In this document: piece after piece, positions 1 to 9,953 of the stretch
Position numbering within the stretch: the first letter of the stretch is position 1
How the letters are laid out: each line of letters opens with the position of its first letter
Assembly: GCF_943788075.1 (NCBI RefSeq)
Contig: NZ_CALSOW010000001.1
Location: forward strand, 352,646-416,645
DNA length: 64,000 nt
DNA from: an uncultured Candidatus Pelagibacter sp.
GTDB lineage: Bacteria > Pseudomonadota > Alphaproteobacteria > Pelagibacterales > Pelagibacteraceae
Reading direction: 5' to 3'
Made by a program: the position numbers and the translations under genes
The notes under the pieces: generated by a model
Told to the model about the DNA's origin: nothing
Seen by the model: only the letters and a program-made list of their open reading frames with translations
Database searches by the model: none

Positions 1-969
1 TTGCTGGTCTAATGTTTTACGAAGTTTTGCTGCTTCATCTGTATTTTCTAATTTCTCGGCTTTTGTTATTTCATCATATTGAGTTGTAAAAACTTTGTAA
101 TCTAAATTAATATTATCAAGAGTTTTTTGAACAATTTGTTCTGAGCTTTGTTCATCTGACTCAGTGTCTGAAAGTTGTTCATCTAGATTAAATTCATCAA
201 CATTATAATCAGCGTCTAAACTGGCTTGGGTTTCCTGATCATTATTCTCATCTTTATTATCCTCTTTATCTTTGTCCTGATCATCATTTGAGGGATTGTC
301 TTGCCCTTGATCTTGATTCTCTTCTTTTTTTTCTTCATCCTCTTCACTTTGAAAAATATCCATTTCTTCCAAAATTTGAGAAAATCTTGAGCTATAGTTC
401 TCTTGATTTTCTAAATTATCTTCTAAAAATTTTTTATGTTTTTCTACTGATTGTTCAAAGTCTTTTTCCCAAAAATTTAACATTTTTGTTGTTAATGGGT
501 TTAATTTTATTTGATGAAAGTTTTTTAGCATATATAGCTCAAAGGCTTCTGTTACAGACACATCTTCTTTCGTTTTTAATTGGTCTTTTCTTTTTGTATT
601 AATTATGTGTGAGTAATTTTGATGAAAATTTTTTTCAATCCCTTTAAGCATTTTGCCACCTAATACTTCATACCTTATTTTTTCTGCTATATTGTATAGA
701 GATCTTGAGGATGTATTAGATGGTAGATTTTTTCTATAAATAGCATCATTGGAAAATTTTTTTTTTAAAGCAGAAGAATCAGTTTCAGCACGTAATTTAA
801 TAAAATCACTTGGCTTAGTTAGATTGTCAATTTCAATTAAATTTAAATCTTTTTTTTTATCATTTTCTGATGATTTATCTTTAAAATCAAAATCATCTGA
901 AATTACTTTTGCCGTCGAAGTTAATGCAATTCTAAATTTTTCTTTTAAACTAGTTATCCTATCACTCAT
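1..969 (-). CDS. cobT: CobT-like cobaltochelatase subunit (partial, runs off left edge)
   Basis: Hand translation of the minus strand from ATG at 969: MSDRITSLKEKFRIALTSTAKVISDDF... with an acidic low-complexity middle (EEDEEKKEENQDQGQDNPSNDDQDKDKED); directly follows cobS. Not in the ORF track because it is open at the edge. Confidence 0.8.
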   Translation of the reverse strand, partial: MSDRITSLKEKFRIALTSTAKVISDDFDFKDKSSENDKKKDLNLIEIDNLTKPSDFIKLRAETDSSALKKKFSNDAIYRKNLPSNTSSRSLYNIAEKIRYEVLGGKMLKGIEKNFHQNYSHIINTKRKDQLKTKEDVSVTEAFELYMLKNFHQIKLNPLTTKMLNFWEKDFEQSVEKHKKFLEDNLENQENYSSRFSQILEEMDIFQSEEDEEKKEENQDQGQDNPSNDDQDKDKEDNKDENNDQETQASLDADYNVDEFNLDEQLSDTESDEQSSEQIVQKTLDNINLDYKVFTTQYDEITKAEKLENTDEAAKLRKTLDQQ

Positions 970-1944
970 TTAAATTTGAATATTCATCAACGACTCAGGT
1001 AGCTCTTCACCAAAGCATCTTTGATAATATTCTGCGATAGTATTTTTTTCAATTTCATCACACTTGTTAAGGAAAGTTACTCTAAAAGCATAACCTGTAT
1101 CTTTAAAAATCTCTGAGTTTTCGGCCCAATGCATTACAGTTCTTGGACTCATAACTGTTGAAATGTCACCTGCAATAAATCCTTTTCTTGTCAAGGAAGC
1201 TACTTTTATCATATTAGCAACTTTTTCCTTACCTTTTGCATTGTTTAGATTTTTATTTTTTGCCAAAACTATATCTAATTCTCTTTCAAGGCCAAGATAG
1301 TTAAGCGTTGTTACGATATTCCATCTGTCCATTTGACCCTGGTTTATCTGTTGAGTACCATGATAAAGACCTGTGGTATCACCCAATCCAACAGTATTAG
1401 ATGTAGCAAATAATCTAAAAAATTTATTCTGTTTAATAACTTTATTTTTATCAAGAAGAGTAAAGTTACCTTCGGCTTCCAAAACTCTTTGAATTACAAA
1501 CATTACATCTGGTCTACCAGCATCATACTCATCAAAAACAAGTGCAACTGGATTTTGTATAGACCATGGCAAAATACCTTCGTTAAATTGTGTAACTTGT
1601 TTTCCATCTTTAAGAACTATTGCATCTTTTCCTATCAAATCTATTCTACTAACATGGCTATCTAAATTTACTCTTATACAGGGCCAGTTTAACCTAGCAG
1701 CTATTTGTTCTATATGAGTTGATTTTCCTGTGCCATGATATCCTTGAACCAAGACTCTTTTATTGTAGGCAAATCCAGAAATAATTGCCATTGTAGTGTC
1801 TCTATCAAATTTGTAACTTTTGTCTATTTCAGGAACGTACTCATTTTTTTTTGAAAAGGCATCTACTTCCATTTCAGAGTCGATTCCAAAAGTCTGTTTT
1901 AATGAAACTTTTATATCAGGTTGAATGTTAAGATTTGGTGTCAA
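970..1944 (-). CDS. cobS: CobS-like AAA+ ATPase (cobaltochelatase subunit CobS)
   Basis: [42 protein letters not shown] Walker A and CobS-type sequence. Confidence 0.92.
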   Translation of the reverse strand: MTPNLNIQPDIKVSLKQTFGIDSEMEVDAFSKKNEYVPEIDKSYKFDRDTTMAIISGFAYNKRVLVQGYHGTGKSTHIEQIAARLNWPCIRVNLDSHVSRIDLIGKDAIVLKDGKQVTQFNEGILPWSIQNPVALVFDEYDAGRPDVMFVIQRVLEAEGNFTLLDKNKVIKQNKFFRLFATSNTVGLGDTTGLYHGTQQINQGQMDRWNIVTTLNYLGLERELDIVLAKNKNLNNAKGKEKVANMIKVASLTRKGFIAGDISTVMSPRTVMHWAENSEIFKDTGYAFRVTFLNKCDEIEKNTIAEYYQRCFGEELPESLMNIQI

Positions 1945-2461
1945 TTTTATCTCTATAAGTATTTTTAAGCTGCGTATAAGCTAAAGTAATTAATTTAAGT
2001 TTTTCTTCATATTTTTTATTACCAGCATTTATATCTGGGTGATATTTTTTGACAAGCAATTTGAACTTATCTTGGACTTTTGTCCACTTCAATCCTACAG
2101 AAATTCCCAATATACCAAAGGCTTTAATATCTTTGTGATTAAATTTAAATTGACGCATATGATCATAGTCACCGTTAATTTTATCTTTATCTAATTCATC
2201 TCTTAAAGTGTTATTCCAAAGAACTTTGAAGAAATTATCAGAAGAGCTGAAGCTTTGTGTGGGTTTATGCCAAATCATATCTGATTTTAAGAAATCTAAA
2301 ACTTGATCATCATTCATTCCTGAAAAATAATTCCAATTTTTATTGAATTCTTTCACGTGCTCTAGACAAAGCATTCTATATTTTTTACTATTATCTTTTT
2401 CAACAGGAGCTCTGTAATCACCAATTTCATTACAATTATTCCAGTCGCAAATATTTTTCAT
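1928..2461 (-). CDS. J-domain (DnaJ-like) protein
   Basis: C-terminal [14 protein letters not shown] (HPD motif); located between bolA and cobS as in many alphaproteobacteria. Confidence 0.85.
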   Translation of the reverse strand: MKNICDWNNCNEIGDYRAPVEKDNSKKYRMLCLEHVKEFNKNWNYFSGMNDDQVLDFLKSDMIWHKPTQSFSSSDNFFKVLWNNTLRDELDKDKINGDYDHMRQFKFNHKDIKAFGILGISVGLKWTKVQDKFKLLVKKYHPDINAGNKKYEEKLKLITLAYTQLKNTYRDKIDTKS

Positions 2462-2482
2462 GATGTATAATAAGTTAAGTTT

Positions 2483-2743
2483 ATGGATATAAATGAGTTA
2501 ATTGCAATTGTAAAAAAGAAACTTACTGATCAAATTGATATTGGCAGTATTGAAATAGAGGATAAGTCTTTTCTTCATAAAAATCATTCAGGCAATCAAG
2601 AGGGGAAGTATCATTTGAAAATTATTTTGATTTCAAGTGAATTGAAGGCCTTGAATAGAATTGAAAGTAATAAAAAAATCTATAAAATTTTGGATAAAGA
2701 ATTAAAAGAGTGTATTCACTCAATACAAATATTAATTTCTTAA
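2483..2743 (+). CDS. BolA family protein
   Basis: 86 aa, FLHKNHSGN...HLKIILIS...R...IYKILDKELKECIHSIQI pattern. Confidence 0.85.
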   Translation: MDINELIAIVKKKLTDQIDIGSIEIEDKSFLHKNHSGNQEGKYHLKIILISSELKALNRIESNKKIYKILDKELKECIHSIQILIS

Positions 2744-3838
2744 TTCACTTTTTAGAAACTCAGACAAATTATTTTTTTCGTATTCTCTATTAATAATTGG
2801 ATGTCCTATTTTTTTTAGTAAAACTAAATTAATTTTATGTGAATTGTTTTTTTTATCCTTAGTCATAAAAGATAATATTTTTTTTAAATCTTTAATTTTA
2901 AAAAATTTTTTTATTTTTGATGGCAAATTTGCTTTTGAAATATGCATTAAGATTGAGTCACAGTCTTTTTTTTGAATTAAATTATTTTTTAAACTAAAAT
3001 TTAATGCACTTTGCATACCAAGTATTACAGCTTCACCATGATTAAGTTTTTTTGAATAACCTAAAGAAGCTTCATAAGCATGAGCAAATGTATGACCAAA
3101 ATTTAATATTTTTCTTAGCCCTTTTTCGTTTTCATCTTTCTCCACGACATTTTTTTTTATTTTACAACTTTCGTATATAGCTTTTTCAATAAATGGAGAT
3201 GAAAGTTTTAAAATTTTATCACTGTTTTTATCTAAAAAATTATAAAAACTTTTATTAGCTATTAATGAATGTTTTAAAATTTCACCATAACCACAAATTA
3301 ATTCTCTTTTTGGTAATGTTTTTAAAAATTTAACATCTGATATAACTAAGTTGGGTTGATAAAAACTTCCGATTAAGTTTTTTCCATATTTAGAGTTTAC
3401 CCCTGTTTTTCCACCAATCGATGAGTCGACCTGAGATAATAGAGTGGTTGGAATATTGATAAATTTTAATCCTCTTTTAAATAGACTAGCTGCAAAACCA
3501 CTTATATCACCTGTAATTCCTCCTCCGATAGATATAACGCAATCTTCTCTTGAAAAATTTTTGTCAAGTAAGGTATCTAAGATTTTATTAACACTACCAA
3601 AATTCTTGTTAATTTCATTTGCTTTAAAAAAATGAACATAAATTTTTTTTGTATGAAGAGATTTTTTTATCTTTGAAATAAATTGCTTAGAGATATTTTT
3701 GTCAATAATGAGTAAACATTGTTTAAAATTAATTGAGTTTTCTTTTAAAATTTTCGATACATTGGCTACTAAATTAGAACCAATAATAATTGAATATTTT
3801 TGAGTTTTGGTATTAATTTTTAATTTAGTGAGCTTCAT
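2732..3838 (-). CDS. aroB: 3-dehydroquinate synthase
   Basis: ISIGGGITGDISGFAASLFKRGLKFINIPTTLLSQVDSSIGGKTGVN. Confidence 0.95.
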   Translation of the reverse strand: MKLTKLKINTKTQKYSIIIGSNLVANVSKILKENSINFKQCLLIIDKNISKQFISKIKKSLHTKKIYVHFFKANEINKNFGSVNKILDTLLDKNFSREDCVISIGGGITGDISGFAASLFKRGLKFINIPTTLLSQVDSSIGGKTGVNSKYGKNLIGSFYQPNLVISDVKFLKTLPKRELICGYGEILKHSLIANKSFYNFLDKNSDKILKLSSPFIEKAIYESCKIKKNVVEKDENEKGLRKILNFGHTFAHAYEASLGYSKKLNHGEAVILGMQSALNFSLKNNLIQKKDCDSILMHISKANLPSKIKKFFKIKDLKKILSFMTKDKKNNSHKINLVLLKKIGHPIINREYEKNNLSEFLKSELRN

Positions 3839-4337
3839 AATTACTTAAAACTTTTTTAACAATTTCACTTTTAGACATTTTATCACATTTAATTTCATAT
3901 AATGCTTTAGAATAAATGTTAGATCGTTTTTTTATTAAATCAATCAATTCATTTTCTGTTGCATTGAAAGCGAGGGGTCTTTTTTTGCTATTTTTAATTC
4001 TATCTAATAATATTTCATGATTCCAGTTTAGCCAAAAAGAAACATGGTTTTTGAGAATTTCTTTTCTAATAACTTTGTTCACAAATGCCCCTCCACCAAG
4101 AGATACCACAATTGAATTCGTTTTTAATACTCTAAGAGTTATTTTTTCCTCACATTTTCTGAAATAATCTTCACCTTTTGTTTCAAATATTTTTGATATC
4201 GATACACCCAACTCTTTTTCAACCTCCTTATCTACGTCTATGAATTCAACTTTTAATTTTTTTGCAACTAGCGAACCAATAGAGCTCTTTCCAGATCCCA
4301 TCATACCTAAAAATACAAGATTTTCTTTTGATTTCAT
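3825..4337 (-). CDS. aroK: Shikimate kinase
   Basis: LGMMGSGKSSIGSLVAKKL...FIDVD...VSLGGGAF; start placed at MKSKENLVFLG. Confidence 0.92.
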   Translation of the reverse strand: MKSKENLVFLGMMGSGKSSIGSLVAKKLKVEFIDVDKEVEKELGVSISKIFETKGEDYFRKCEEKITLRVLKTNSIVVSLGGGAFVNKVIRKEILKNHVSFWLNWNHEILLDRIKNSKKRPLAFNATENELIDLIKKRSNIYSKALYEIKCDKMSKSEIVKKVLSNYEAH

Positions 4338-4394
4338 AAGTTTCTTTATTGAAAAAACACAAATATGTCTTAATTTGAAATTAATTAAAACTAT

Positions 4395-4577
4395 ATGCAA
4401 TTCAATCAAAATACAAGTTCAGGCAAAGCCAATATCATTGGTATAATTATTAAAACCATAATTAGTCTTGCAGTTATTTTGGGAGTTGCTTTTTTTATAA
4501 GTAAAGTTGATTTTCCAGCTCCAAAAAAAGAAATAGAAAAAATTATTCCAAATGAAAATTTTAAAATTGTTAAATAA
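4395..4577 (+). CDS. Small single-TM protein of unknown function
   Basis: 60 aa with a central hydrophobic segment (IIGIIIKTIISLAVILGVAFFI); overlaps start of downstream gene. Confidence 0.6.
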   Translation: MQFNQNTSSGKANIIGIIIKTIISLAVILGVAFFISKVDFPAPKKEIEKIIPNENFKIVK

Positions 4578-6315
4578 GAAAAATTTATCAATTATAATTA
4601 TTTCTCTACTGTTACCTTTATTTTCAACTGCAGAAGAAAAACCTGTAGATATTTGGAATATAGATAAGCAAGAAACTGAGACTATTTCAGAAGAAAATTT
4701 ATCCTCAGGAAACTCTGAAAAAAAATTTCAAAGTAATATTTATAAAATGCAAGTTGATAAAAATCAGGACTCTATAATGTTGGACAGTGATTTAACATCT
4801 AAAACGATAAAAATAGCAGGTTTGTATGATCCACAAGATTATGGCTTAAGTATAGATATGTGGACAAATTCTGATGGTTCAACATTAAAAAAGCTTTTTA
4901 AAAATATTGATAGGCATGATCTTTCAAAAGATGCTTCTGAAATTTTAAATATTTCATTATTAACAAATGCTTATTATCCAGATCAAAATATTACAGATAA
5001 AGATTTTATTGAATTCAAAACAAGATGGCTTATTAAAAATTCTGATTTAGAATTAATTGAAAATTATCTTATTAAGAATCAAATTTCAAACCAACATCCA
5101 GAACTCATGAAATATATAGTTGATAGATATTTATCTAAATCGGATGTTAAGAAGTCATGTGAAATCTTTTCTAAAATTAAAGAACCTTTAGAAAATGAGT
5201 ATTTATCAAGATTTAATTTATACTGTTTAATTAATTATGGAAAAAATGAGGAAGCTCAATTAATTTTAGACTTAAAAAAAGAACTAGGTTTTGAAAATGA
5301 ATACTATGAAAATAAGATTAATTATTTATTTGGATATTTAGATGAAGCGAATAAGGATGTTTCGGAAAATTCTATTTTAGATTTTCATTTAGCTCATCGA
5401 ACAAATCCAGATTTTGCATATGAACCAAACAAAGATACGCCCAAGTTGATATGGAAGTATTTATCATCATCTAACTTATTATATAAAATTCAAGATGTAG
5501 AAATTACAGATATAGAAAAAATTTCAACCATTGAAAGAGCCACACATGATAAAAATTATTCAGAAGAAAAGTTATTTGAATTTTATCTAAGATTTCAATT
5601 TAATATAAATCAGCTTTTAAATACAAAAGAGTCTTATAAATCTCTTTCTTCCATCGAAGGTAAAGCTTTAGTGTATCAAAGATTACTTTTATCAGAAGAG
5701 CCAAAACTAAAACTTCAATTAATAAAAATCCTAAAAGATATTTTTGAGTCTGAAGGTATAGGAAACGCTTTTGATGAAGAGCTCAAAAAATTATTAAAAG
5801 AGATTGATGAAGCAGATGTCCCTTCAAATTTTACTACTTTTTATAAACAACATGCGACAAATGATAAAATCATTAATAAAAAAATTAAATATAACAACAA
5901 AGTATTACACCAATCTAAATTGATAAATTACTTTAATGGAGATTATGCAAAATCAAAAATTGAAGAAGATTTAAATAAGTTTTTAAAAAAGATAAAAAAA
6001 GATAAAAAATACTTTCTATCCAAAAAAGATATAATTTTTCTTGAGGCTTTAAAATCAGATGGAATTGAGATCCCAAAAAAATATAAAAATTTATATACAA
6101 TTAATAAATCAGAGATGCCTTTAGATATTCAAAAAATGATTGATAATGAGGAAATTGGAGCTGCATTACTAAGAATTACAGAAGTTATTGGACCAGAAAA
6201 AATTGAAGATATAGATGATGATACAGTTTATTTTATAATTAATACACTTAACCAATTAAATACTGATTTAATTAGAAATAAACTTTTGTTAAAAATTCTT
6301 CCTTTAAAAGTTTAG
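4552..6315 (+). CDS. Large predicted secreted helical protein of unknown function
   Basis: 587 aa, N-terminal signal peptide-like MKILKLLNKKNLSIIIISLLLPLFSTAEEK, then helical charged repeats-like sequence. Confidence 0.8.
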   Translation: MKILKLLNKKNLSIIIISLLLPLFSTAEEKPVDIWNIDKQETETISEENLSSGNSEKKFQSNIYKMQVDKNQDSIMLDSDLTSKTIKIAGLYDPQDYGLSIDMWTNSDGSTLKKLFKNIDRHDLSKDASEILNISLLTNAYYPDQNITDKDFIEFKTRWLIKNSDLELIENYLIKNQISNQHPELMKYIVDRYLSKSDVKKSCEIFSKIKEPLENEYLSRFNLYCLINYGKNEEAQLILDLKKELGFENEYYENKINYLFGYLDEANKDVSENSILDFHLAHRTNPDFAYEPNKDTPKLIWKYLSSSNLLYKIQDVEITDIEKISTIERATHDKNYSEEKLFEFYLRFQFNINQLLNTKESYKSLSSIEGKALVYQRLLLSEEPKLKLQLIKILKDIFESEGIGNAFDEELKKLLKEIDEADVPSNFTTFYKQHATNDKIINKKIKYNNKVLHQSKLINYFNGDYAKSKIEEDLNKFLKKIKKDKKYFLSKKDIIFLEALKSDGIEIPKKYKNLYTINKSEMPLDIQKMIDNEEIGAALLRITEVIGPEKIEDIDDDTVYFIINTLNQLNTDLIRNKLLLKILPLKV

Positions 6316-6338
6316 AAATTATAATAAAATAATCTGTA

Positions 6339-6854
6339 ATGACTGTGAAAACTATAGTAACCGAACCAAATAAAATACTTAGACAGATTTCAAAACCTGT
6401 TGATAATGTTGGTAAGGAAGAACAAGATCTAATGGATGATATGTTGGAAACGATGTATGATGCTAATGGCATAGGTCTTGCAGCAATTCAAATAGGTATC
6501 CCAAAAAGAATTATTGTAATGGATATAGCTAAAGATGAAAAAAGAGAACCTAGATATTTTGTTAATCCAGTTATTGTAAATAAAGATCCAATTAAAAAAA
6601 CACATGAAGAAGGGTGCTTATCTGTACCAGAACAATTTGCAGAAATAGATAGACCCAGTAAATGTGAAGTAGAATATCTTGATTATAATGGGAAAAAACA
6701 ATTGTTGAAAGCTGAAGGCTTGCTTGCAACATGTATTCAGCATGAAATGGATCATTTAGAGGGAATATTATTTATTGATTATCTATCAAAATTAAAAAGA
6801 TCCATGATTATAAAAAAGCTATCTAAATTAAAATCGAATACCGCAGTAATTTAA
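6339..6854 (+). CDS. def: Peptide deformylase
   Basis: GIGLAAIQIG, EGCLSVPE, CIQHEMDHLEGILFIDYLS. Confidence 0.96.
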   Translation: MTVKTIVTEPNKILRQISKPVDNVGKEEQDLMDDMLETMYDANGIGLAAIQIGIPKRIIVMDIAKDEKREPRYFVNPVIVNKDPIKKTHEEGCLSVPEQFAEIDRPSKCEVEYLDYNGKKQLLKAEGLLATCIQHEMDHLEGILFIDYLSKLKRSMIIKKLSKLKSNTAVI

Positions 6855-6857
6855 TTG

Positions 6858-7781
6858 ATGGCAAAAAAGATAGTTTTCATGGGTACACCAATGTTTGCTG
6901 TGCCTATTTTAAAATCATTGTATCAAAATGGTTATCCAATATCAGACGTATATACACAACCTCCTCAAAAATCACAACGTGGACAAAAAATTAATAAATC
7001 ACCCATACAAGGGATTGCCGAAACGTTAAGTTTAGATTTTAGAATTCCAAAATATTTAAAAGATAATAGTGAAGAATATGATTACTTTAAAAGTATAGAG
7101 GCTGATCTTGCAATAGTTGTTGCTTATGGACAAATCATTCCTAAAGAATTTTTAAGTTTAACTAAAAAGGGATTTATTAATATCCATGCATCTTTATTGC
7201 CAAAATGGAGAGGTGCAGCGCCCATACAAAGATCAATAATGAATCTTGATAAAGAAACAGGTATTAGTGTTATGAAAATAGCTGAACAACTTGATACAGG
7301 CCCAGTCTGCAATACTTATAAAATAAATTTAGAAAATGATTTAAATGCAAGTGATATAGCTGACAAACTATCATTAATAGCAGCTGAGAAGATATTAGAT
7401 AATGTGGATAATATTTTGGAGGATAAAGCAAGTTTTATTGATCAAGATCATTCAAAAGCAACGTATGCATCTAAAATTCAAAAAGCTGAAGGTGAAATTA
7501 ATTGGAATGATGAAGCAAGAATTATTATTGGAAAAATAAATGGTTTATATCCTGTGCCAGGTGCTTTCTTTATATACAAAGGTGAAAGATACAAAATTTT
7601 AAAAGCGGATATTGGTAATGGGATTGGAAAGCCAGGGGAAATTGTTTCTGATTACTTAGAGGTTGTTTGTGGTGACAAGCAAACAGTAAAGATTAAAGAG
7701 ATCCAAAGACAAGGAAAAAAGCCTCAAAATATTGGTGAATTTATGCTTGGTTCGCAAATAAAAAAAGGTGCAATTATATAA
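6858..7781 (+). CDS. fmt: Methionyl-tRNA formyltransferase
   Basis: KIVFMGTPMFAVPIL, NIHASLLPKWRGAAPIQRSI. Confidence 0.96.
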   Translation: MAKKIVFMGTPMFAVPILKSLYQNGYPISDVYTQPPQKSQRGQKINKSPIQGIAETLSLDFRIPKYLKDNSEEYDYFKSIEADLAIVVAYGQIIPKEFLSLTKKGFINIHASLLPKWRGAAPIQRSIMNLDKETGISVMKIAEQLDTGPVCNTYKINLENDLNASDIADKLSLIAAEKILDNVDNILEDKASFIDQDHSKATYASKIQKAEGEINWNDEARIIIGKINGLYPVPGAFFIYKGERYKILKADIGNGIGKPGEIVSDYLEVVCGDKQTVKIKEIQRQGKKPQNIGEFMLGSQIKKGAII

Positions 7782-8522
7782 ATGGCCAGGTATCAATTAC
7801 TTATTGAATATGTGGGCACAGATTTTAGAGGGTGGCAAATTCAAAAAAAAGGATCGACTATTCAAGGACTTATTCAAGAAAAACTCACAAAACTTCTAAA
7901 AGAAAAAATAATTTTAAATGGTTCAGGCAGAACTGATACTGGTGTACATGCCATTGAACAGTCTGGTCATTTTGATAGTAAAAATGAGATTATAGATTTA
8001 ACAAAGTTTTTAAAATCAATTAATCATTTTTTAAATGATAAAGGTGTGGCTATTAAAAAAATAAGAAAAAGAAGTAATAAATTCCATTCGAGATTTTCTG
8101 CAAAACAAAGGATTTATAAATATATAATCTTTAATCAGATAAGTGCTCCTGTAATTGAAAAAAAGAGAGGATGGCACGTAAGAAAACAATTAGACTTAGA
8201 TTTAATTAAAAAAGGAGCTAAGAAATTAGTTGGAACTCATGATTATTCTACTTTTAGATCTTCAAGTTGCCATGCAAAAAGTCCTATTAAAACAATCAAA
8301 TCAGTGAAAATTAAATCATCAAAAAATAGAATAGAAATAGAATTTAAGTCACAATCTTTTTTACAACAACAGGTCAGATCTATGGTTGGTTGTTTAAAAT
8401 ATTTAGGTGAAAAAAAATGGGATTTAAAAAAATTTAATAAAGTTTTTAAATCGAAGAGAAGAATTCTTTGTGCTCCACCAGCTCCACCTGAGGGCCTTTT
8501 TTTAATGAGAGTTATTTATTAA
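7782..8522 (+). CDS. truA: tRNA pseudouridine synthase A
   Basis: YVGTDFRGWQIQ, GSGRTDTGVHAIEQ, QQQVRSMVG. Confidence 0.95.
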   Translation: MARYQLLIEYVGTDFRGWQIQKKGSTIQGLIQEKLTKLLKEKIILNGSGRTDTGVHAIEQSGHFDSKNEIIDLTKFLKSINHFLNDKGVAIKKIRKRSNKFHSRFSAKQRIYKYIIFNQISAPVIEKKRGWHVRKQLDLDLIKKGAKKLVGTHDYSTFRSSSCHAKSPIKTIKSVKIKSSKNRIEIEFKSQSFLQQQVRSMVGCLKYLGEKKWDLKKFNKVFKSKRRILCAPPAPPEGLFLMRVIY

Positions 8523-8993
8523 TTTATTTTTGTTTTTCATGGCAAATTTTTTATTAATTCGCCATCTTGACTCTGCTCTTACTATATACCCACAACAATT
8601 TTTAGATTTACATTTACACGGAAATTGTTTGTAATTTTCATCATAACCAAAACCATAATCACAAGTAAGTTCTTCACCTCTTTTAATATCTCTTATAGCT
8701 TTCACCCATAATTTCAAACCTTTACCATCATAGTCACAATTATTACTACATGAATGATTTATTAATCTTGCAGTATTCCATGAAAAATCACCATCAAGGT
8801 CGTATTTGTTATTGATTGTAAATAAATATATAGGTTTGCTATTATCGTATTTATCAGACTCTTCCGTTTGTTTTTTGGTGATCAATTTACCTATGTAATC
8901 TATTATTTTTGTACCTTCTTTAATATCTTTAGTAGCGTATAGACCTCTACCTTTTTTATCGATGTCTGACTTTTTAATTCTATAAGCTTTCAT
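8502..8993 (-). CDS. SET-domain protein-lysine methyltransferase-like protein
   Basis: GRGLYATKDIKEGTKIIDYIGKLI, ARLINHSCSNNCDY, GEELTCDYG, post-SET-like CKCKSKNCCGYI. Confidence 0.9.
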   Translation of the reverse strand: MKAYRIKKSDIDKKGRGLYATKDIKEGTKIIDYIGKLITKKQTEESDKYDNSKPIYLFTINNKYDLDGDFSWNTARLINHSCSNNCDYDGKGLKLWVKAIRDIKRGEELTCDYGFGYDENYKQFPCKCKSKNCCGYIVRAESRWRINKKFAMKNKNKLINNSH

Positions 8994-9023
8994 ACAAGTT
9001 TTTTAGAGTTTATATTTGAATTA

Positions 9024-9953
9024 TCAATTAAATTCTATCAAAGCATCCACATGTCTTTTAGCGCTATCTTGAAGAGCTTTAAGGTCATAGCCACCTTCAA
9101 GAATTGAGACCACATTTCCATTACACATTGATTTAGAAATTTCTAATGTCCTTTTTGTTAAATGATAAAAATCTTCTGAACTCAACCTTAGCTGGGCTAA
9201 TGGATCATCAATATGGGCATCAAAACCCGCAGAAAATAATAAAAATTCAGGTTTAAACTCTTTCAATTTTTTTAAAACATTTTCATATGCGTTTAGGTAT
9301 TCTTCAGCAGTAGTGCCAGCTTTAAGCGGTATATTTAAAATATTATTAAATTTACCTGTTTCTTTTTCAGAACCAGATCCAGGATAGTAAGGATATTGAT
9401 GTGTTGAAATATATAACACTTTTTTATTATCATAAAAAATATCTTGAGTTCCATTTCCATGATGAACATCAAAATCAATAATTGCAACTTTACTATAATT
9501 ATATTTTTCAATTAGATAGTTAGCGCCAACTGCAACATTGTTGTATATACAAAATCCCATTGCCTTATCCTTTTCTGCATGATGCCCAGGTGGCCTTACA
9601 GCACAAAAAGCATTTTTAAATTCTTTCTGTTGAACACCATCTATAGCTGTAATTATTGATCCCACAGCATCTTTTGTTGCCTCTTTACTTCCGGGCGAGA
9701 CAACCGTGTCTCCATCAAGAAAAGCCAAGCCATTTTCTGGAAATGATTTACTTACATGATCAATATATCTAGAAGAATGTGTGTTAACTAAAAAGGATTG
9801 ATCAAATTTTGCTGGTTTTTTCCAAATTAATTTTTTGTTATCAATTTTTTTAAAGTTATCAATAATAGCTGTAACTCTATCTATTTGTTCTGGATGTCCT
9901 TCGCCTGTGTTATGATTTTGATAAGTATCAGAGGTAACTAGACCTGTTTTCAC
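9024..9953 (-). CDS. Histone-deacetylase-family (HDAC-like) amidohydrolase
   Basis: RPPGHHAEKDKAMGFCIYNNVAVGA, IIDFDVHHGNGTQDIFY, LEGGYD. Confidence 0.94.
   Translation of the reverse strand: MKTGLVTSDTYQNHNTGEGHPEQIDRVTAIIDNFKKIDNKKLIWKKPAKFDQSFLVNTHSSRYIDHVSKSFPENGLAFLDGDTVVSPGSKEATKDAVGSIITAIDGVQQKEFKNAFCAVRPPGHHAEKDKAMGFCIYNNVAVGANYLIEKYNYSKVAIIDFDVHHGNGTQDIFYDNKKVLYISTHQYPYYPGSGSEKETGKFNNILNIPLKAGTTAEEYLNAYENVLKKLKEFKPEFLLFSAGFDAHIDDPLAQLRLSSEDFYHLTKRTLEISKSMCNGNVVSILEGGYDLKALQDSAKRHVDALIEFN

Noticed and set aside
220-360. Repetitive-looking sequence near the left edge (possible repeat or CRISPR)
   Set aside because: It encodes the acidic D/E/Q/N-rich linker of CobT; no regular repeat-spacer structure.
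288-973. Plus-strand ORFs 288..602 and 749..973
   Set aside because: Antisense to the open cobT frame on the minus strand; hydrophobic low-complexity translations typical of antisense AT-rich DNA.
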